This document shows, piece after piece, positions 9,210 to 17,398 of a stretch of DNA of 64,000 bases. Both the position numbers and the translations under genes were made by a program. The notes beneath the pieces are model-generated. The model ran no database searches, was not told the origin of the DNA, and was given only the letters and a program-made list of their open reading frames with translations. Origin of the DNA: Nocardiopsis ansamitocini (GTDB taxonomy: Bacteria; Actinomycetota; Actinomycetes; Streptosporangiales; Streptosporangiaceae); NCBI RefSeq assembly GCF_030268225.1, contig NZ_BSQG01000002.1, forward strand, positions 611,641 through 675,640, written 5' to 3'. How positions within the stretch are numbered: position 1 is the stretch's first letter; each line of letters begins with the position of its first letter.

Positions 9210-10025
9210 CTAGTCGGCTCCCTGAAGGTCGCTGTCCTCGGCCAATGCCAGTCGTTCGCGTTCGGCGCGGATCTGCGAGCGCAGCTGCCGCTTCTGCGAC
9301 CGGATCTTCTGGCGCAGCTCCTTGCGCTGACGGCGCTCCGCCTCCTTGTCGGCGCGGACGTGCTCGGCCAGCTCCTCGCGCCGGGCCCGCACGCGTTCAC
9401 GGGCCTCCAGGATCGTGGCCCGCACGCTGCGCTTCTTGTCGCTGATCCAGCGCTGTTTGGTGTCCTCGGGGCGCGCCTCGTCGACCACGCAGGCGTTCAG
9501 GTCCTTCTTCGCCTGGGCGAGTTTGGCCATGATCGCGGCGCGTTCCGCCTCTTCCTGTTGGTCCTCGCGCTCGATCCGGTCCTGGAGCGCCTGGCGCTGG
9601 TCGCGGATCTCGGTCCGCTGCGCCCGGCGCTGGGCGCGGATGCGCGCGCGCAGTTCCGCTCGCTCCCCGCCGGTGGAGATCCGCCGGTCCTCGGCGTCGT
9701 CCTGCACCTCGTCGTTGCCCTGGAGCTGCCAGCTCCGGTAGGCCATGGCCAGCAGGAACGCCGTCACGCCCAGGGTGATGACGATCGCGGTCAGGATCAT
9801 CGCCTGCGGCAGCGGGTCGCTCATCGCGTCGGGCTCGGTCAGGCCCAGCAGGGGTGGCCCGCCGGCCGCTCCGCCGGTGGACAGGATCATCAGGTTGACC
9901 CCGTTGCCCAGCAGGATCACGCCGAGCAGGATGCGGGTCAGGCTGCGCTCCAGCAGCAGCGTCACCCCGGTGGCGACCAGTACGCCCACCACGATGACCA
10001 GCAGGACGGTCGGAGTGTCGTTCAC
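9210..10025 (-). CDS. mnhC: Na+/H+ antiporter subunit C with long charged C-terminal extension
   Basis: Residues 1-100 are a normal MnhC/NuoK-like three-helix domain (TVLLVIVVGVLVATGVTLLL; RILLGVILLGNGVNLMILS; PQAMILTAIVITLGVTAFLLA). A standard MnhC ends near residue 115, but here the frame continues for about 155 more residues, to 271. The extension is dominated by Arg, Lys, Glu and Gln (for example RAQRRAQRTEIRDQR, RRQRKELRQKIRSQKRQL) and is predicted to be a long helical or coiled-coil cytoplasmic arm. GTG 10025 overlaps the mnhAB stop and uses the GAGGAGGT ahead of it. No frameshift is seen, and the extension keeps the strong GC3 of its neighbours, so it appears genuinely coding. Confidence 0.88.
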   Translation of the reverse strand: MNDTPTVLLVIVVGVLVATGVTLLLERSLTRILLGVILLGNGVNLMILSTGGAAGGPPLLGLTEPDAMSDPLPQAMILTAIVITLGVTAFLLAMAYRSWQLQGNDEVQDDAEDRRISTGGERAELRARIRAQRRAQRTEIRDQRQALQDRIEREDQQEEAERAAIMAKLAQAKKDLNACVVDEARPEDTKQRWISDKKRSVRATILEARERVRARREELAEHVRADKEAERRQRKELRQKIRSQKRQLRSQIRAERERLALAEDSDLQGAD

Positions 10026-12979
10026 GCGGACACCTCCTCGTTGTGCCGCGAGCGCGCGGCCCGCTGGTCGTTTTCCATCTGTTCGTCGATCCGCGCGCCG
10101 AGGCTGTACAGGATGTCCTGGATCAGGCCGATCACCAGCAGGTAGACCCCGACGTCGAAGGCCAGCGACGATGTCAGGTGCACCGGCTCCATGAACGGCA
10201 GGTGCAGGTCGTAGGCGCCGCCGGCCAGGATCTCGGTGCCGAGCACCGCGCCGGCCAGTGCGGTGCCGGTGGCGATGGCGAGCCCCAGTCCGATCAGGAC
10301 GCCCGGCTGCAACCGGAGGGCGAGGTACAGTTCGTGCCGCCCGCCGGCGAGGTAGCGGACGATCAGCCCGAGCCCGGCCACGATGCCGCCGGCGAAGCCG
10401 CCGCCGACGCTGGAGTGTCCGGTGATCAGCAGGAAGACCGACAGCAGGATGATCACCGGGAACAGCAGCCGGGCGATCACCTCGAAGATCACCGAACGGC
10501 GTTCCTGTGCCATTGCCAGCACGCCGGGCAGCCACAGCGGACGTTCGTCGGTGCGCACCGTGACCGAGCCGAGGGCGGATTGCAGCGCCAGGGGACGCCA
10601 TTGGTCGTCGGGGGGACCGGCGGCGGCTGAGGCGCGGATCGGGGCCAACGGTACCGAGAAGGGGTTGAGCCCCACCGCGGTCCGCAACGTGCGGGTGCGC
10701 CGTCGTACGAACAGCAGACTGGCCACGCCCGCCGCCACCGCGGCCAGGACCGAGATCTCACCCATGGTGTCCCAGGCGCGCACGTCCACCAGCAGCACGC
10801 TGACGATGTTGTGGCCGCCGGCTTCCTCGGCCGCGGCGGGGTAGCCGCCCGAGATCGAGTCGGTCCGGCGTCCGGCCAGCGCGAAGTAGGCCATGGAGGC
10901 CACCAGGAGGCCGGTCGCCGCTCCGATCAGCAGGTTCCACACCCGCCGGGCGCGCAGGACCGGAGTGGAGAAACGCGTGGGCAGCCGACGCAGGACCAGG
11001 ACGAACACCACCAGGCTGACCGTCTCGACCAGGAACTGGGTGAGTGCGAGGTCGGGGGCGCCCTGGAGGGCGAACAGCGCGGCTGTGCCGTAACCGGTGA
11101 CTCCTACGAGGACCACCGCGAACAGTCGGCCGCGCACCACGAGCACCCACAGGGCGGCCAGCACGACGATGACGGCGGGGATCAACTGGACGGGGGTGTC
11201 CCAGAACCTGACCGCCGGTGTCTCCATGAGCCACAGTCGGCCGTTGATGATCGGGACGGCGCTGACCACGACCAGGGTCACCAGTGTCGTGCCCAGGTAG
11301 ATGGGCAGCGATCCGCGTTGGGTGAGGCCGGTGACCTGGGTGGCGAAGTTGACCGTGTGGAAGACGATCCGCCGGTAGGTGCCGGCGGGGTCGGGGAGTG
11401 CGAACCTGTTGCCCGCCCAGGTCACCGCCGACCGCCAGTGGAACAGTGCCAGACCGCCCGCCACGCACAGCGCCGACAGCAGCAGGGCGAAGTTGAGGCC
11501 GTGCCACAGTGCCAGGTGCGCGGGTGCGTTGCCGGCGTTGAAGGCGACGGTGTCGGCGTATCCGGCCAGAACCGGGTCGATCCAGCGTGTGGTCAGGCCG
11601 CCCAGGAGGCCCAGGGCGCTGAGAAGCACGACCGGGGCGGTGAAGAGGGGGCCGGGGGCGTGCACCGGGGTGGGGGCGATCCCGGGTTTGTCGAAGAACG
11701 CGCCCCACAGGAACCGCAGGCTGTAGGCGACGGTCAGGACCGACCCGATGACCAGGGCTGCCAGCACGGTCAGCAGCACCGGGCTGCCCGAGTACTCGAA
11801 CGCCGCGAACACCGCTTCCTTGGCGACGAACCCCGCCATCGGCGGCAGCCCGGCCATGGAGGCCAGTGCCAGCACCGAGGCCCAGAACACCACGGGCATG
11901 CTCGTGCGCAGGCCGGAGAGTTCCCGTAGGTCGCGGGTGCCGGTGCTGTGGTCGATGATGCCGACCACGAGGAACAAGGGGGCTTTGAAGACCGCGTGTG
12001 CGCACAGCATGGCCAGCCCCGCCAGCGCCGTGTCCCTGGTGCCCGCGCCCAGGATCGCGGTCAGGAAGCCGAGCTGGCTGACCGTTCCGTAGGCCAGGAC
12101 CAGTTTCAGGTCGTTCTGGCGCAGGGCCTTCCAGCCCGCCGCGACCATGGTCGCCGAGCCCAGGACCAGCGTCGTGTACTGCCATACGGCGACGTCGCCG
12201 AAGCCGGGGGTCAGGCGGGCCACCAGGTAGACGCCGGCCTTGACCATCGCCGCGGCGTGCAGGTAGCCGCTCACGGGGGTGGGTGCCTGCATGGCGGCCG
12301 GCAGCCACAGGCTGAAGGGCAGGATCGCGGACTTGGAGAGCGCACCCACCAGGATCAGCGCCAGGGCCACCGCGACCGGGGTTCCGCTCGGCGGGTCGGC
12401 CACCAGCAGCGAGATGCGGTAGGTCCCGCCGATCTCACCGAGCATGACCACGCCCACCAGCAGGGACAGGCCGCCCAGTGTGGTCACGACGAGCGCCATC
12501 GACGCCGCGCGCCTGCTGTCGCGGCGCTCGGTGTAGTGGCCGATCAGGAGGTAGGAGAAGACCGTGGTCAGTTCCCAGAAGACGAACAGCTGGATCAGGT
12601 CGTCGACCATGACCAGGCCCAGCATCGCGCCGGCGAACGCGGTGAAGACGCCGGCGAACCGGCCGAGCCCGGGCTCGGCGTCGCCGAAGTAACGGGAGCA
12701 GTAGACGAGGATCAGCGTGCCGATGCCGGCCGCGATCAGTGTCATCGCCAGCCCGAGGACATCCAGGCGGAAGGCCAGTTCAAGGGAGAACGCGGGAGCC
12801 CATGGGATGGTGAGTTCGACCGGTGTCCCCGCCATGATGCCGGGGAGTTGGGCCACTGCCCACGCGGTGGTCACGGCCGGAACCGCGGCCAGCACCAGGA
12901 AGGCGTTGCGTCCCCACCACCGGACCAGCAGAGGGGCCAGTGCCGCAGCCACGAAATGTGCGGTCAGCAGCCACAACAA
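10022..12979 (-). CDS. mnhA: Na+/H+ antiporter fused subunits A and B (MnhAB)
   Basis: The first and largest subunit (985 aa). The N-terminal two thirds is the NuoL-like MrpA domain (VDDLIQLFVFWELTTVFSYLLIG; SILPFSLWLPAAMQAPTPVSGYLHAAAMVKAG; PPMAGFVAKEAVFAAFE). The DUF4040/MbhE-like helices follow (GAPDLALTQFLVETVSLVVF). The last ~190 residues are the MrpB domain (HSSVGGGFAGGIVAGL; LTSSLAFDVGVYLLVIGLIQDIL), so A and B are fused, as in many actinobacteria. The only plausible start in frame is TTG 12979, 6-8 bases after AAGGGGG. The gene heads the operon mnhAB-C-D-E-F-G. Confidence 0.93.
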   Translation of the reverse strand: MLWLLTAHFVAAALAPLLVRWWGRNAFLVLAAVPAVTTAWAVAQLPGIMAGTPVELTIPWAPAFSLELAFRLDVLGLAMTLIAAGIGTLILVYCSRYFGDAEPGLGRFAGVFTAFAGAMLGLVMVDDLIQLFVFWELTTVFSYLLIGHYTERRDSRRAASMALVVTTLGGLSLLVGVVMLGEIGGTYRISLLVADPPSGTPVAVALALILVGALSKSAILPFSLWLPAAMQAPTPVSGYLHAAAMVKAGVYLVARLTPGFGDVAVWQYTTLVLGSATMVAAGWKALRQNDLKLVLAYGTVSQLGFLTAILGAGTRDTALAGLAMLCAHAVFKAPLFLVVGIIDHSTGTRDLRELSGLRTSMPVVFWASVLALASMAGLPPMAGFVAKEAVFAAFEYSGSPVLLTVLAALVIGSVLTVAYSLRFLWGAFFDKPGIAPTPVHAPGPLFTAPVVLLSALGLLGGLTTRWIDPVLAGYADTVAFNAGNAPAHLALWHGLNFALLLSALCVAGGLALFHWRSAVTWAGNRFALPDPAGTYRRIVFHTVNFATQVTGLTQRGSLPIYLGTTLVTLVVVSAVPIINGRLWLMETPAVRFWDTPVQLIPAVIVVLAALWVLVVRGRLFAVVLVGVTGYGTAALFALQGAPDLALTQFLVETVSLVVFVLVLRRLPTRFSTPVLRARRVWNLLIGAATGLLVASMAYFALAGRRTDSISGGYPAAAEEAGGHNIVSVLLVDVRAWDTMGEISVLAAVAAGVASLLFVRRRTRTLRTAVGLNPFSVPLAPIRASAAAGPPDDQWRPLALQSALGSVTVRTDERPLWLPGVLAMAQERRSVIFEVIARLLFPVIILLSVFLLITGHSSVGGGFAGGIVAGLGLIVRYLAGGRHELYLALRLQPGVLIGLGLAIATGTALAGAVLGTEILAGGAYDLHLPFMEPVHLTSSLAFDVGVYLLVIGLIQDILYSLGARIDEQMENDQRAARSRHNEEVSA

Positions 12980-13134
12980 TGTGCGCCCCCTTCATGTGGA
13001 CCGTGCGTGGTCCGGTTCGAAGCCCCCGCTGGGGCCTCGCCAGGTGTCAGCCTGGGCATTGGCCGCCCTTGGCCCCGGAGCGCCACATCCGTATCCATGG
13101 AGTGGCCGGGCTGGTTTACGGTTGGTTTATGTGC

Positions 13135-13160
13135 GGTAGCTATTTAATGTCTACGCTACC
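13135..13160. promoter_or_regulatory. Inverted repeat in the mnhA/marR divergent promoter (candidate MarR operator)
   Basis: GGTAGC (13135-13140) and GCTACC (13155-13160) are perfect 6-bp arms separated by 14 bases, in a locally AT-rich stretch between the divergent antiporter operon and the MarR gene. Autoregulation, and possibly control of the mnh operon, by the adjacent MarR protein is inferred from the location. Confidence 0.4.
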
Positions 13161-13191
13161 TATTGGTCAAGTGTCGTAGTGAGGATGTTGA

Positions 13192-13635
13192 GTGGAACGT
13201 CCCGGTGGTGACTTCGCGGAGTTCTCGCAGGCATGGGGCGATCTGATGGGCGCGGTGGTGCGTGCGCGGGGTCGCGGTACAGCCCTGACCGAGCCCGAGC
13301 TCACACTCTCCCAGGCGCTCCTGCTGGAGGTCATCGGCGGGCTGGAGCACCCCACGGTCGGCGAGATCGCCAACGCCGCGGGGATCGCCTCCCCCTCGGC
13401 CACCCGAATGCTGCAACAGTTGGAACGCAAGGGCATGGTCAGCCGGCGCCGCTCCGACCGCGACGAGCGCAGCACCGTCATCACGGTCACGGAAGCGGGC
13501 AGCCGGGCGCTGACCGAGCACCTCGACCACGTCAGGGACCGGCAGCACGCGATCTTCACGGCCGTCGATCCGCGGCTCCGTCCGGCACTCGTGGAACTCC
13601 TGCGCGGGATGCGCGACGTCGTCAACGACATGTGA
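13192..13635 (+). CDS. MarR-family transcriptional regulator
   Basis: A 147-aa winged-helix regulator. The recognition region is TVGEIANAAGIASPSATRMLQQLERKGMVSRRRSDRDERSTVITVTEAG, the classic MarR HTH plus wing with the DxR in the wing. N- and C-terminal helices provide dimerisation. GTG 13192 follows GAGGATG. It is divergent from the mnh operon and sits next to a 6-bp inverted repeat, which suggests autoregulation. The ligand is unknown. Confidence 0.88.
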   Translation: MERPGGDFAEFSQAWGDLMGAVVRARGRGTALTEPELTLSQALLLEVIGGLEHPTVGEIANAAGIASPSATRMLQQLERKGMVSRRRSDRDERSTVITVTEAGSRALTEHLDHVRDRQHAIFTAVDPRLRPALVELLRGMRDVVNDM

Positions 13636-13988
13636 GCCCTGGTCGCCAGTCCGGATCGTTGCCCGATCCGTCTGTGGCGGCGATCGGAGCGAAAGTGACG
13701 CAGCGTTTCGCCGTTTCCTGGAACTCTCCTGTGAAACATCCGCTTCGATAGCGGCTTTCCAGGCGTTACAGCGGTCGGTGACCTGGGCAGCGGACACCGC
13801 GACGCTCAACTGGCAGTAATCTCGGTTTGCCCCCGTTTCTGTGCTTCACCGCACTCCGGCGGAGCGCGGGGGCGGTCGGACCGGGGGGTTTCCGGCAGTC
13901 GGCAGGTGCTGTGCGGGCCGGGGCAGGAACATTGGTCGACAGGCAATCGCCGCAGTTCGAGCTGTAGTTCAGGCTAAGGGGCTGGTGC
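13636..13988. other. Intergenic region between the MarR and DMT transporter genes
   Basis: About 350 bases. The only recognised element is an AAGGGG ribosome binding site directly ahead of the ATG at 13989. Frames on both strands here read as noise. Confidence 0.4.
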
Positions 13989-14939
13989 ATGACGTGGGCT
14001 GTCGTCGTGGCCGTCGTGGGGGCGCTGGCCATCGCGAGCGGAGCGGCACTCCAGGAGCGGTCCGTGCTCAAGGCGCCGGCCGTCGGCGTCAGCCAGCTCC
14101 GGCTGCTGCGCCACCTGATGCGGTCGCCTCGATGGCTTCTGGGAACACTGCTCACCGTCTGCGGCGTCACCGCGCACATCTGGGCGCTGTGCCACGCCCC
14201 GCTGACCGTCATCCAGCCCATCGGCATCAGCGGACTGCTGTTCGCCGTGGTGCTCTCCGCCTTCCTGCACAAGCGCAGACTGACGGCGGCTCAGGTCGCG
14301 GGCTGCCTGGCCGTCACCGGCGGCTTGGTCGCGCTGTTGACGGTCCTCCCCGCGCACGCCGGCGAACCCGACCTCAACGGCAAGGTCCTGGCGGCCATGC
14401 CGTTCGCGTCGGTCGCCGTCATGCTGGCCTGCCTGGTCGTCGCGCGCCACACCGGCCGCACCACCCGTGCCTGGACGCTGGCGCTCGCCGGAGGGGTGGG
14501 GTTCGCGGTGACCTCCGCGCTCGCCAGGGTCATCGGGGTCGGCGTGCTCGACGACCCCGGCACCGTCCTGCGTCCGCTCACCCTGGTCACGGTCGTCTTG
14601 GGGTTGTCCGGCGCGCTGATGGTGCAGAACGCCTACCGCACCGGCCATTTCGCCCTCGCCTACGCCGTCCTGCTGATCAGCGATCCTCTGGCGGCGGCCG
14701 CGATCGGGGTGGCGCTGCTCGGTGAGTCGCTGCCCTCGGGGCCGATCGGATCGGCGGTTGCGGTGCTGTCCGCCCTCGTCATGGCCTGCGGGGCGATCGT
14801 CCTGGCCCGCTCGTCCGGATCCGCCGGCAAAGCCGGTTCCACGGCCAGACCGCCGCTGGAGGGCGAACATCTCCACCTGCCGTCCGTCGCCCAGGCCGGC
14901 CCCGGCATCGAGCACTGGAACGTCCCCCGCAACCGCTGA
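13989..14939 (+). CDS. DMT-superfamily (EamA/NIPA-like) transporter
   Basis: An integral membrane protein of 316 aa with about nine hydrophobic spans. Its helix-loop pattern (MTWAVVVAVVGALAIASGAAL; APLTVIQPIGISGLLFAVVLSA; AQVAGCLAVTGGLVALLTVL; FALAYAVLLISDPLAAAAIGVAL) is typical of drug/metabolite transporter relatives. The first helix segment (SGAALQERSVLK) and the HAPLTVIQPIGIS motif are seen in the actinobacterial NIPA/EamA-like branch. The C-terminal 40 residues are hydrophilic. The substrate cannot be inferred. ATG 13989 is preceded by AAGGGG. Confidence 0.75.
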   Translation: MTWAVVVAVVGALAIASGAALQERSVLKAPAVGVSQLRLLRHLMRSPRWLLGTLLTVCGVTAHIWALCHAPLTVIQPIGISGLLFAVVLSAFLHKRRLTAAQVAGCLAVTGGLVALLTVLPAHAGEPDLNGKVLAAMPFASVAVMLACLVVARHTGRTTRAWTLALAGGVGFAVTSALARVIGVGVLDDPGTVLRPLTLVTVVLGLSGALMVQNAYRTGHFALAYAVLLISDPLAAAAIGVALLGESLPSGPIGSAVAVLSALVMACGAIVLARSSGSAGKAGSTARPPLEGEHLHLPSVAQAGPGIEHWNVPRNR

Positions 14940-15103
14940 CCCGAGCCGTTCACGGGGGACGGGACCGCGTGGAGCCTGCTGCCCATCGTTGACGCCGTTC
15001 GGTGTGTCGGGTGGCAGCCACCGGTGCGGATCCCGGACATCCCCGTCGATGTCCGATGTGCTGTGCTACTGCCCCTGGGTCCTGCCCTGTTCGACCACCG
15101 TGC

Positions 15104-15130
15104 GGCCCGTGACCGGTTCGGTCACGGGCC
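15104..15130. terminator. Hairpin terminator between the DMT transporter and wHTH genes
   Basis: Perfect 12-bp arms (15104-15115 and 15119-15130) with a 3-base loop, lying 22 bases past the stop of the minus-strand winged-helix gene. It could serve both convergent units. Confidence 0.7.
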
Positions 15131-15151
15131 CTGCGCGGAGGAAGGGGCGGG

Positions 15152-15484
15152 TCACTCCTCGCTACTCGGCCTGTTGCTCGGCCCCGGGTTCCCCGCGTGG
15201 GCGGCGATGTGCTGGAGTGCGGTGATGTGGCCCGACAGTGCCTTGCGGCCGGCGTCGGTGAGGTTGAGCCATGTGCGCGGGCGTTTGCCGACGTAGCCTT
15301 TCTCGGCTTGCACGTAGCCCAGTTTGTCCAGCGCGCTGACCTGTTTGGACAGTGCCGAGTCGGACAGTTTGACCGCCTCGCGCACGTAGGAGAACTCCGC
15401 CCAGTGGTTGGCCGCCAGTACCGAGACGATCGACAGCCGGGTGGGGTTGAGCAGCGACTGGTCGAGGTCGCCGTGGTCGGTCAT
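15152..15484 (-). CDS. Small winged-helix transcriptional regulator (ArsR/HTH_27-like)
   Basis: A 110-aa single-domain regulator. LLNPTRLSIVSVLAANHWAEFSYVREAVKLSDSALSKQVSALDKLGYVQAEKGYVGKRPRTWLNLTDAGRKAL is a typical winged-helix fold, with the recognition helix at SDSALSKQVSALDKLGYV and the wing at KGYVGKRPRTWL. It lies 4 bp downstream of the membrane-protein gene 15489-15965, in the same operon. This regulator-plus-membrane-protein pairing is common in actinobacteria. It probably binds the palindrome upstream of the operon (16069-16087); this is inferred. Confidence 0.82.
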   Translation of the reverse strand: MTDHGDLDQSLLNPTRLSIVSVLAANHWAEFSYVREAVKLSDSALSKQVSALDKLGYVQAEKGYVGKRPRTWLNLTDAGRKALSGHITALQHIAAHAGNPGPSNRPSSEE

Positions 15485-15488
15485 GGCG

Positions 15489-15965
15489 TTATGCCTTGGG
15501 GTCGCGCGCGGCGCGGTTGAGCAGTCCGCGCCACAGCGGGATGGTCAGCACGACGACGGTGATGCCGATGGTGGTGGGGTAGGGCACGTCGAAGCTGCGC
15601 ATGATCAGCCCCGCGGCTGCGGCCAGGGCCATCAGGACGAGCATCACGCCTGTCCGCATCATCCTGGCGCGCCCCGACATGCCCACGGGGTGGGAGGAGG
15701 GGGAGCGCTGGTAGCCCATGGCCGAACCGGAGCGCTTCCAGCGGGGCAGGGCGGCCAGTGCCAGTGCGGCGGCCACGAGGACGAAGAGCAGGGGGGTGCT
15801 CAGGTCCGGTCGCAGGTCGGAGACGACGCCGTAGCCGATGGCCACGGCTCCCAGGGCCCACAGTGTCCAGGCGGGGTGGGCGTCGGGGGCCGCGGCTTGT
15901 TCGCGGCGCTCGTTGACCTCGTTGAGGGCCTTGGCGGCTTCTTCGGGGGTGGGATGCGACTGCAT
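15489..15965 (-). CDS. Uncharacterised membrane protein, operon partner of the wHTH regulator
   Basis: A 158-aa protein with an N-terminal amphipathic stretch (PEEAAKALNEVNERREQAA) and four hydrophobic spans arranged as two pairs: LWALGAVAIGYGVVSD and LSTPLLFVLVAAALALAALP, then TGVMLVLMALAAAAGLIM and TIGITVVVLTIPLWRGLL. No catalytic motif is visible. ATG 15965 follows GGGAG with normal spacing. The frame is open much further upstream, but that part covers the promoter and the palindrome and has no RBS. Confidence 0.72.
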   Translation of the reverse strand: MQSHPTPEEAAKALNEVNERREQAAAPDAHPAWTLWALGAVAIGYGVVSDLRPDLSTPLLFVLVAAALALAALPRWKRSGSAMGYQRSPSSHPVGMSGRARMMRTGVMLVLMALAAAAGLIMRSFDVPYPTTIGITVVVLTIPLWRGLLNRAARDPKA

Positions 15966-16068
15966 CGTGAAAACTCCCTCGCGGTTGTCCTTCAGGGGGG
16001 CGAGCGTCTCGTGTGTTTCCGTGCTTGCCTGGCTTTCATGCTGTTGCCTACAAAGAAAGTACACGAGC

Positions 16069-16087
16069 ACTTGCCTCTTAGGCAAGT
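16069..16087. promoter_or_regulatory. Perfect palindrome, candidate operator of the wHTH operon
   Basis: ACTTGCCT-CTT-AGGCAAGT has perfect 8-bp arms around a 3-base centre. It lies about 100 bp upstream of the membrane-protein/wHTH operon, in a locally AT-richer segment. Half-sites (TTGCCT at about 16025 and 16044, TGCCT at 16091) cluster around it. Binding by the winged-helix protein encoded at 15152-15484 is inferred. Confidence 0.5.
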
Positions 16088-16259
16088 AGATGCCTGAAAG
16101 AAAATACAGTCCGCTTGTGGCGGGGTGGTGGGTGCGGGCCGGGGAGGAGGGCGGCACGGCGTTCGCGCAAGCGTGCCGTCCTGCACGTTCTCCGGTGGTC
16201 GGGGTGCGTCCGCGACCGCGATCGTGGCCGGCCGCTTGCCGTCGGGACGTACGCCACCG

Positions 16260-16300
16260 CCTGGACGGGTCCCTGAGGCACAGGGCCTCGCCCGTCCAGG
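16260..16300. other. Nested hairpin (10-bp outer and 5-bp inner stems)
   Basis: The outer arms CCTGGACGGG (16260-16269) and CCCGTCCAGG (16291-16300) pair perfectly and enclose a second perfect stem, CCCTG/CAGGG. It lies mid-way in the intergenic region with no adjacent gene end, so it could be a structured leader or small RNA rather than a simple terminator. Confidence 0.4.
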
Positions 16301-16589
16301 AGCCGCGGGCCACCGGACGGCTCGGTAGCGAGGGACGGTGCCGCCCGGCCCCACGACCGGGAGCCGGGACTGCGCGTCCGCGAACCGTCGCGACACACAG
16401 AACCCGATCACGCCCCCCGTATCGGGTTTCGCACCCCCGCATTCGAAACGATGCCGATCGGGTGTGCTTTTTCCGGATAAGGCAGTTTTTCAGGGGAACA
16501 AGGGTTCCGTCCGGACCGCAGGGCGCCCCCAACGAGGTGACCGACCCGCGATCCGCCGTGAAGAACCGCCCCGAGAAAGGCACCCACCG

Positions 16590-17306
16590 GTGAACGACTT
16601 ACACTCCTCTCCTCGCGACGAACCGCGCCCGGCCACCGACACGCGGCGCCCCGGATGGATCGAACTCCTCGTGGGCATGGCGGTGATGGCGCTGCTGGTG
16701 TTCGGGCTGCCGCCGGTGCTGAACCAGCTGGGCATGAGCGGGCCCACCGCAGGCATCGTCTCGGGTCTGCTCAGCGGCGGTGCCGGGATGGCCGCCTTCG
16801 CCGCCGCCGCGCTCGTGCGCCTGCGCTCCTGGCACGCCTTCGGCGTGCGCCGCACCACCGTGCGCTGGTTGCTGATCGGCGTCGCCGCAGGGCTCCTCGC
16901 GCTCGTGATCAGGAGCCTGACCGTGTACGTGGTCACCCTTTTCGTCGACGTGGGAACCGACACCCAGGCCAGCTACGCCGCCGGTGCCGGTGCCGGGCTG
17001 ATGTCGCTGGCCCTGATAACGCTGACCCTCGGAGTGCTCACCCCCATCGGTGAGGAACTGCTGTTCCGCGGTGTGGTGACCACCGTGCTGCTGCGCTACG
17101 GCGCCCTGGTCGGCGTGGTGGGCAGCGCCGTGGTGTTCGCGCTCATGCACGGCATCAACGAGATCCTGCCCGCGTCCCTGCTGGTCGGGCTGATCGCCGC
17201 CGAGATCTACCGCCGCAGCGGATCGATCTGGCCCGGGGTCGTCATGCACATGGTTTACAACGGCATCAGCCTCGCGCTCTTGGCCTTGGCGGCGACGGCG
17301 GCGTGA
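16590..17306 (+). CDS. CPBP-family intramembrane metalloprotease
   Basis: A membrane protein of 238 aa from the CAAX protease / bacteriocin-processing (CPBP, ABI) family. The active-site motifs are present: GEELLFRGVV (EExxxR), FALMHG (second His) and VVMHMVYNGISL (third His and Asn). The hydrophobic segments give six to eight spans. The physiological substrate is unknown; family members include prenyl-protein proteases and bacteriocin self-immunity proteins. The start is taken as GTG 16590. The upstream frame lacks coding character. Confidence 0.87.
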   Translation: MNDLHSSPRDEPRPATDTRRPGWIELLVGMAVMALLVFGLPPVLNQLGMSGPTAGIVSGLLSGGAGMAAFAAAALVRLRSWHAFGVRRTTVRWLLIGVAAGLLALVIRSLTVYVVTLFVDVGTDTQASYAAGAGAGLMSLALITLTLGVLTPIGEELLFRGVVTTVLLRYGALVGVVGSAVVFALMHGINEILPASLLVGLIAAEIYRRSGSIWPGVVMHMVYNGISLALLALAATAA

Positions 17307-17313
17307 CCCGCGA

Positions 17314-17342
17314 CGCGCACCGGCCCGCCGGACCGGTGCGCG
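17314..17342. terminator. Hairpin between convergent CPBP and GT4 genes
   Basis: Perfect 10-bp arms (17314-17323 and 17333-17342) with a 9-base loop, 7 bases past the stop of the CPBP protease gene. Confidence 0.65.
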
Positions 17343-17398
17343 CCGGGCGGCCCGGTTCCCCCGAGGCGCTGACGGGCCGCGAAGCGACCTGTCGGCGG

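Larger units (their letters stand above)
15966..16589. other. Long divergent intergenic region
   Basis: About 620 bases separate the wHTH operon and the CPBP protease gene. It contains the TTGCCT palindrome (16069-16087), several single TTGCCT or TGCCT half-sites around 16024-16095, a nested hairpin (16260-16300), and an AT-richer stretch near 16460-16500 that probably holds the promoter of the + strand gene. Open frames on both strands are GC-driven and lack start signals. Confidence 0.5.
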
